Shown here: piece by piece, positions 5,556-7,522 of the stretch
Numbering within the stretch: position 1 is the first letter of the stretch
How the letters are laid out: every line of letters starts with the position of its first letter
From: Nitrososphaerales archaeon TH526
Lineage (GTDB): Archaea; Thermoproteota; Nitrososphaeria; Nitrososphaerales; Nitrososphaeraceae
DNA length: 7,522 nucleotides
Direction: 5' to 3'
Assembly (NCBI GenBank): GCA_014523665.1
Contig: JAATVR010000488.1
Location: 1 to 7,522 of the forward strand
Notes under the pieces: model-generated
Told to the model about the DNA's origin: nothing
Database searches by the model: none
The model's input: only the letters and a program-made list of their open reading frames with translations
Made by a program: the position numbers and the translations under genes

Positions 5556-5725
5556 ATGGATGATGATGATAATATCTGGCTAATTCCGTCGACGACGAAG
5601 TAGACAATAATTATAGCTCGGATTATACTTCTACATCAGAAAGCGGATCTAATAATAGTTTCATAAATAACCGAAATGATAGCCTTGAACGAACGAACTT
5701 ATCTAGGTTCTCCATGTTTAAATGA
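5556..5725 (+). pseudogene. Possible small acidic Asn/Ser-rich gene, frameshifted
   Basis: ATG 5556 reads M-D-D-D-D-N-I-W before leaving frame. One frame over, from GCT 5579, 48 codons read ANSVDDEVDNNYSSDY, then T-S-T-S-E-S-G-S-N-N-S and so on, ending RFSMFK and TGA (5723-5725). The shared acidic and Ser/Asn-rich character of both pieces suggests one short open frame interrupted by a missing base near 5577. TATAAAG at 5542-5548 is too close to the ATG to be a normal TATA box. No family is recognised, and low-complexity composition could be chance. Confidence 0.25.
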
Positions 5726-5823
5726 AATAGTATTTATCAGATTTGCGATCGATACTAGTACAACTATTACATCCATAAGTAGTGTCGATGCTGCTCTGAA
5801 TGGAATATTCTATAGGACTAACA

Positions 5824-5865
5824 ATGTTGTTGTTAGACAACCAACCAACTACTAACGAACAACAT
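5824..5865. repeat. 13-bp inverted repeat with one bulge
   Basis: ATGTTGTTGTTAG (5824-5836) pairs with CTAAC-G-AACAACAT (5852-5865, G5857 bulged) around a 15-base loop made of CAAC-type repeats. It lies about 90 bases beyond the 3' end of the lipase-like gene (- strand) and after the short + strand frames, so it may end transcripts in either direction. Confidence 0.4.
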
Positions 5866-5951
5866 CAAGTGCCAATATATCTTTAGGGTTCAGCTTGTTA
5901 GTAAGAATATCGAATTTCTAAAGTTATTCATCAATATCAGTAGCCTTACTG

Positions 5952-6689
5952 CTAATTTGTAAGCAATTCACGTGCCAACCCATATTCATACTCACCTAAT
6001 AAGTCTGCATGACAAGCGTTGGAAGATCCAAGCTGTTGGAAATACGATTCTGAATTAACACTTGAGACAGTCACGAATCCATCACCAGTCCCAAGACACG
6101 TTCCAGCAATAGTAAAATATTTAGTATGTTTATTTTCTGCCGCCAATGTAGCAGGGGCTCCTGGTTTTAAATCTTTTATACCAGGGTCGCACTCATTGAT
6201 TGAGTAAGCTAACCATGATCCTGCATTTGGTGTCCCAACCATAATTAAATTTGCGACGTTATTATTAGCAAGATCACTAGCTAAGTATACCCTTGCATCC
6301 AATCCACCTTTACTATAGCCTATCAAATTTATTCGATCTTGTTTAGTGCCATTCATGAGATTTTGAACGATTTGGGAAAGTTCTTTGGCATGATCTGAAG
6401 CAGATCCGCAAGCGTCATTTGATTGCTTAAAGGAAACAATACAAAATGGTATCTCATCCTGGTTAAGCTTCTGTTTCCATTCCTCCCAATGGATTGGTAG
6501 GGATCCCCCTGAACCCTCGTTCCAGCCATGTATCAAAAGAGCCGGGAGGGCATTTTTTGATTCCAGATTATAACAATCTGGTTGGCCATTTGCATACGAA
6601 AAAGATAAGCCGTTCGGCACAAATAGTAGTGATACAACTATCACGCATATTGATTTAGACAAGACTGCTAACAATAATTTTTGTTCCAA
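5952..6689 (-). CDS. Exported alpha/beta-hydrolase, lipase-like
   Basis: A 245-residue secreted serine hydrolase, probably a lipase or esterase. Residues 1-33 form a Sec-type signal peptide: a lysine near the start, hydrophobic core LLAVLSKSICVIVVSLLFV and probable cleavage after SYA. The mature part has the oxyanion-hole segment LLIHGW (H54-G55), the nucleophile elbow GYSKGG (S126) and VGTPNAGS (151-158). It also has an acid D203 in GTGDGFVTVSSV and catalytic H227 in NACHADLL. All three triad members are in the usual order. Six cysteines in the mature chain (C39, C83, C94, C167, C198, C226) suggest disulfides outside the cell. The only start before the signal is TTG 6689 (no ATG or GTG in frame back to the stop at 6728-6726), and a TATA-like box at suitable distance supports it. 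The exact substrate (triglyceride, thioester or other ester) cannot be told from sequence. Confidence 0.88.
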   Translation of the reverse strand: MEQKLLLAVLSKSICVIVVSLLFVPNGLSFSYANGQPDCYNLESKNALPALLIHGWNEGSGGSLPIHWEEWKQKLNQDEIPFCIVSFKQSNDACGSASDHAKELSQIVQNLMNGTKQDRINLIGYSKGGLDARVYLASDLANNNVANLIMVGTPNAGSWLAYSINECDPGIKDLKPGAPATLAAENKHTKYFTIAGTCLGTGDGFVTVSSVNSESYFQQLGSSNACHADLLGEYEYGLARELLTN

Positions 6690-7088
6690 ATATAAGGACT
6701 GGTAGGATGATAAATGATATAAGCGTTAAATATTATGCATCTTCAACCGCCATCCTTCATGGTCGTCTACCTTTTAATTAGATTCCAGTTAAATCCTCCT
6801 ATCATCTCGAATTTAAATCTATTTTAATATGGTATATTACCTCTGCCGTACCTCGAGGTTACTTATTAATCTCCTAAAGCTTCAGCCGTGATGGTTTGTA
6901 ATTCCTCCAGCTAGTACTACTCTTGTTTGGCTCACATCTTCATTTTCCCACAAAACATGCACCATTTTTAATTACAAAGTATACCTTTATAGATTGGCCG
7001 TGAAGCCACCTTCTCAAGCATGGGGCATATGCATGCTTATGACCGATACAGATACAACGGTACCTGCGCCTTTACCTAAACGTCGTTA
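6690..7088. other. Intergenic region upstream of the lipase-like gene
   Basis: No gene is recognised on either strand. It contains the lipase-like promoter (6717-6723) and a short hairpin at 7016-7038 (AAGCATG and CATGCTT around a 9-base loop holding CATATG), which lies just past the end of the ferritin-like gene and may mark its transcript end. A + strand frame from 6994 extends into the antisense of that gene and is not credible as a gene. Confidence 0.6.
6717..6723 (-). promoter_or_regulatory. TATA box of the lipase-like gene
   Basis: CTTATAT on the - strand (6723-6717) is centred about 31 bases ahead of the TTG start at 6689. The motif and spacing match the box ahead of the histidine kinase, where CTTATATAG precedes ATG 3537. 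This predicts a leader of only a few bases and is the main support for the TTG start. Confidence 0.5.
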
Positions 7089-7522
7089 TTATTTTGATGT
7101 GGCTGTCTGCTTAGCTAACCTTATGCACGAAGCTAGATGTCTTTTTTCTTCCCTCAAAATAGAATTTACAGTGATTGAAAGTTTTCTAGCATGCTTTATT
7201 TTACCATTCAGTCGTTTAGAAATAGCGGCCAATACTTCATAGTGAGTTACTTCTCCGCCTTCTGCAATACATAGAAATTCTATTGCTTCGGAAGAATCCG
7301 GATCTTGTCCCAAATAAGTCTGCATCATAGTTGAACACTTTTGAGCTGTCTCTTCTGCAACTTGTTGGACTTTTGAGGAGTCAAGCTCGGCGCTTCCGTT
7401 CCCTAGATTCTGGACCATTTCTTCTAGCTTTGATTGATGATTACCAGCTTGAGATTGCATTTTTTTCAGTTGAGTTAGCATTCCATTCTCGTCTAACAAT
7501 CCCTTAGATCCTAATTCGTCTA
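7089..7522 (-). CDS. Ferritin-like DUF892/YciE-type protein, 5' end outside window
   Basis: The frame is open to the right edge, so the true start lies beyond 7522; 143 residues plus a stop (TAA 7091-7089) are visible. The TTG at 7499 is internal, since residues D-E-L-G-S-K-G precede it in frame. The visible part reads as successive amphipathic helices with acidic and His residues placed as in DUF892/YciE-type four-helix bundles: H28-x-x-x-L-E-E, then E87 and E90 with H93-Y-E95 (in GGEVTHYEVLAAISK), then E124-E125 and H128 (in REEKRH). In YciE-like proteins the matching motifs are L-E-E, V-E-H-Y-E and D-E-E-K. The family is tied to stress responses and possible di-iron binding, but its activity is uncertain. 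There is no signal peptide in the visible part. No lesion is visible. The assignment is by pattern only; another ferritin-like family is possible. Confidence 0.6.
   Translation of the reverse strand, partial: DELGSKGLLDENGMLTQLKKMQSQAGNHQSKLEEMVQNLGNGSAELDSSKVQQVAEETAQKCSTMMQTYLGQDPDSSEAIEFLCIAEGGEVTHYEVLAAISKRLNGKIKHARKLSITVNSILREEKRHLASCIRLAKQTATSK

Larger units (their letters stand above)
5422..5951. other. Intergenic stretch without a convincing gene
   Basis: No intact gene is recognised. It contains a near-palindrome at 5524-5541 and a frameshifted acidic Asn/Ser-rich short frame at 5556-5725. A 59-codon open frame from ATG 5676 to TAA 5853-5855 has no recognisable similarity and partly overlaps that frame. 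A hairpin lies at 5824-5865. Several other short frames are open on both strands in 5676-5855, so openness alone is not evidence of coding there. Confidence 0.6.

Noticed and set aside
5676..5855. 59-codon + strand frame from ATG to TAA
   Set aside because: No recognisable similarity; it overlaps another short frame, and the opposite strand is also open over much of it, so chance is likely.
6994..7242. + strand open frame of 82 codons
   Set aside because: Most of it is antisense to the ferritin-like gene, and the first part has no recognisable family features.
1..7522. CRISPR array, tRNA, rRNA or insertion sequence
   Set aside because: No regularly spaced direct repeats, no T-loop type sequence, no rRNA core sequence and no transposase-like frame were seen.

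Overview
The window looks like archaeal DNA from an ammonia-oxidising member of the Nitrososphaerales, most likely a Candidatus Nitrosocosmicus-type genome. The basis is inference: low G+C outside one short patch; a soluble histidine kinase and a receiver protein of types I associate with that group; a ribbon-helix-helix regulator; a manganese catalase of the kind reported from Nitrosocosmicus; and archaeal TATA-like boxes a fixed distance ahead of start codons with no clear Shine-Dalgarno sequences. No species can be assigned without a search.

Layout, left to right. At 62-519 (+) is an M23-type metallopeptidase broken by one missing base. 520-1056 has no intact gene; it holds a possible receiver-domain remnant and a run of strong hairpins. 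1057-1335 (-) is a fragment of a PQQ-dependent soluble glucose dehydrogenase whose conserved part is strikingly G+C rich. 1481-2116 (+) is an intact response regulator with a long insertion in its receiver domain. It converges on a soluble histidine kinase at 2221-3537 (-). 3732-4619 (-) is a manganese catalase complete except for one in-frame TAA. 4660-4827 (-) is the start-less remnant of a small exported protein. 4828-5421 (-) is an intact ribbon-helix-helix regulator. 5422-5951 has no convincing gene. 5952-6689 (-) is an exported alpha/beta-hydrolase (lipase-like) with a full catalytic triad. 6690-7088 is non-coding. 7089-7522 (-) is the C-terminal part of a ferritin-like (DUF892/YciE-like) protein that runs off the right edge.

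How it fits together. The intact core is regulatory: a kinase and a receiver protein facing each other, which may or may not be partners, and a DNA-binding protein upstream of the catalase on the same strand. The catalase and the ferritin-like protein suggest an oxidative-stress theme; the M23 peptidase and the lipase suggest envelope or extracellular hydrolysis. The most unusual property of the window is the density of damaged genes: a frameshift, a nonsense codon, a truncated exported protein, a foreign-looking dehydrogenase fragment and a receiver remnant in about 5 kb. Either this is a decaying accessory region or some lesions are sequencing errors; the sequence alone cannot decide.
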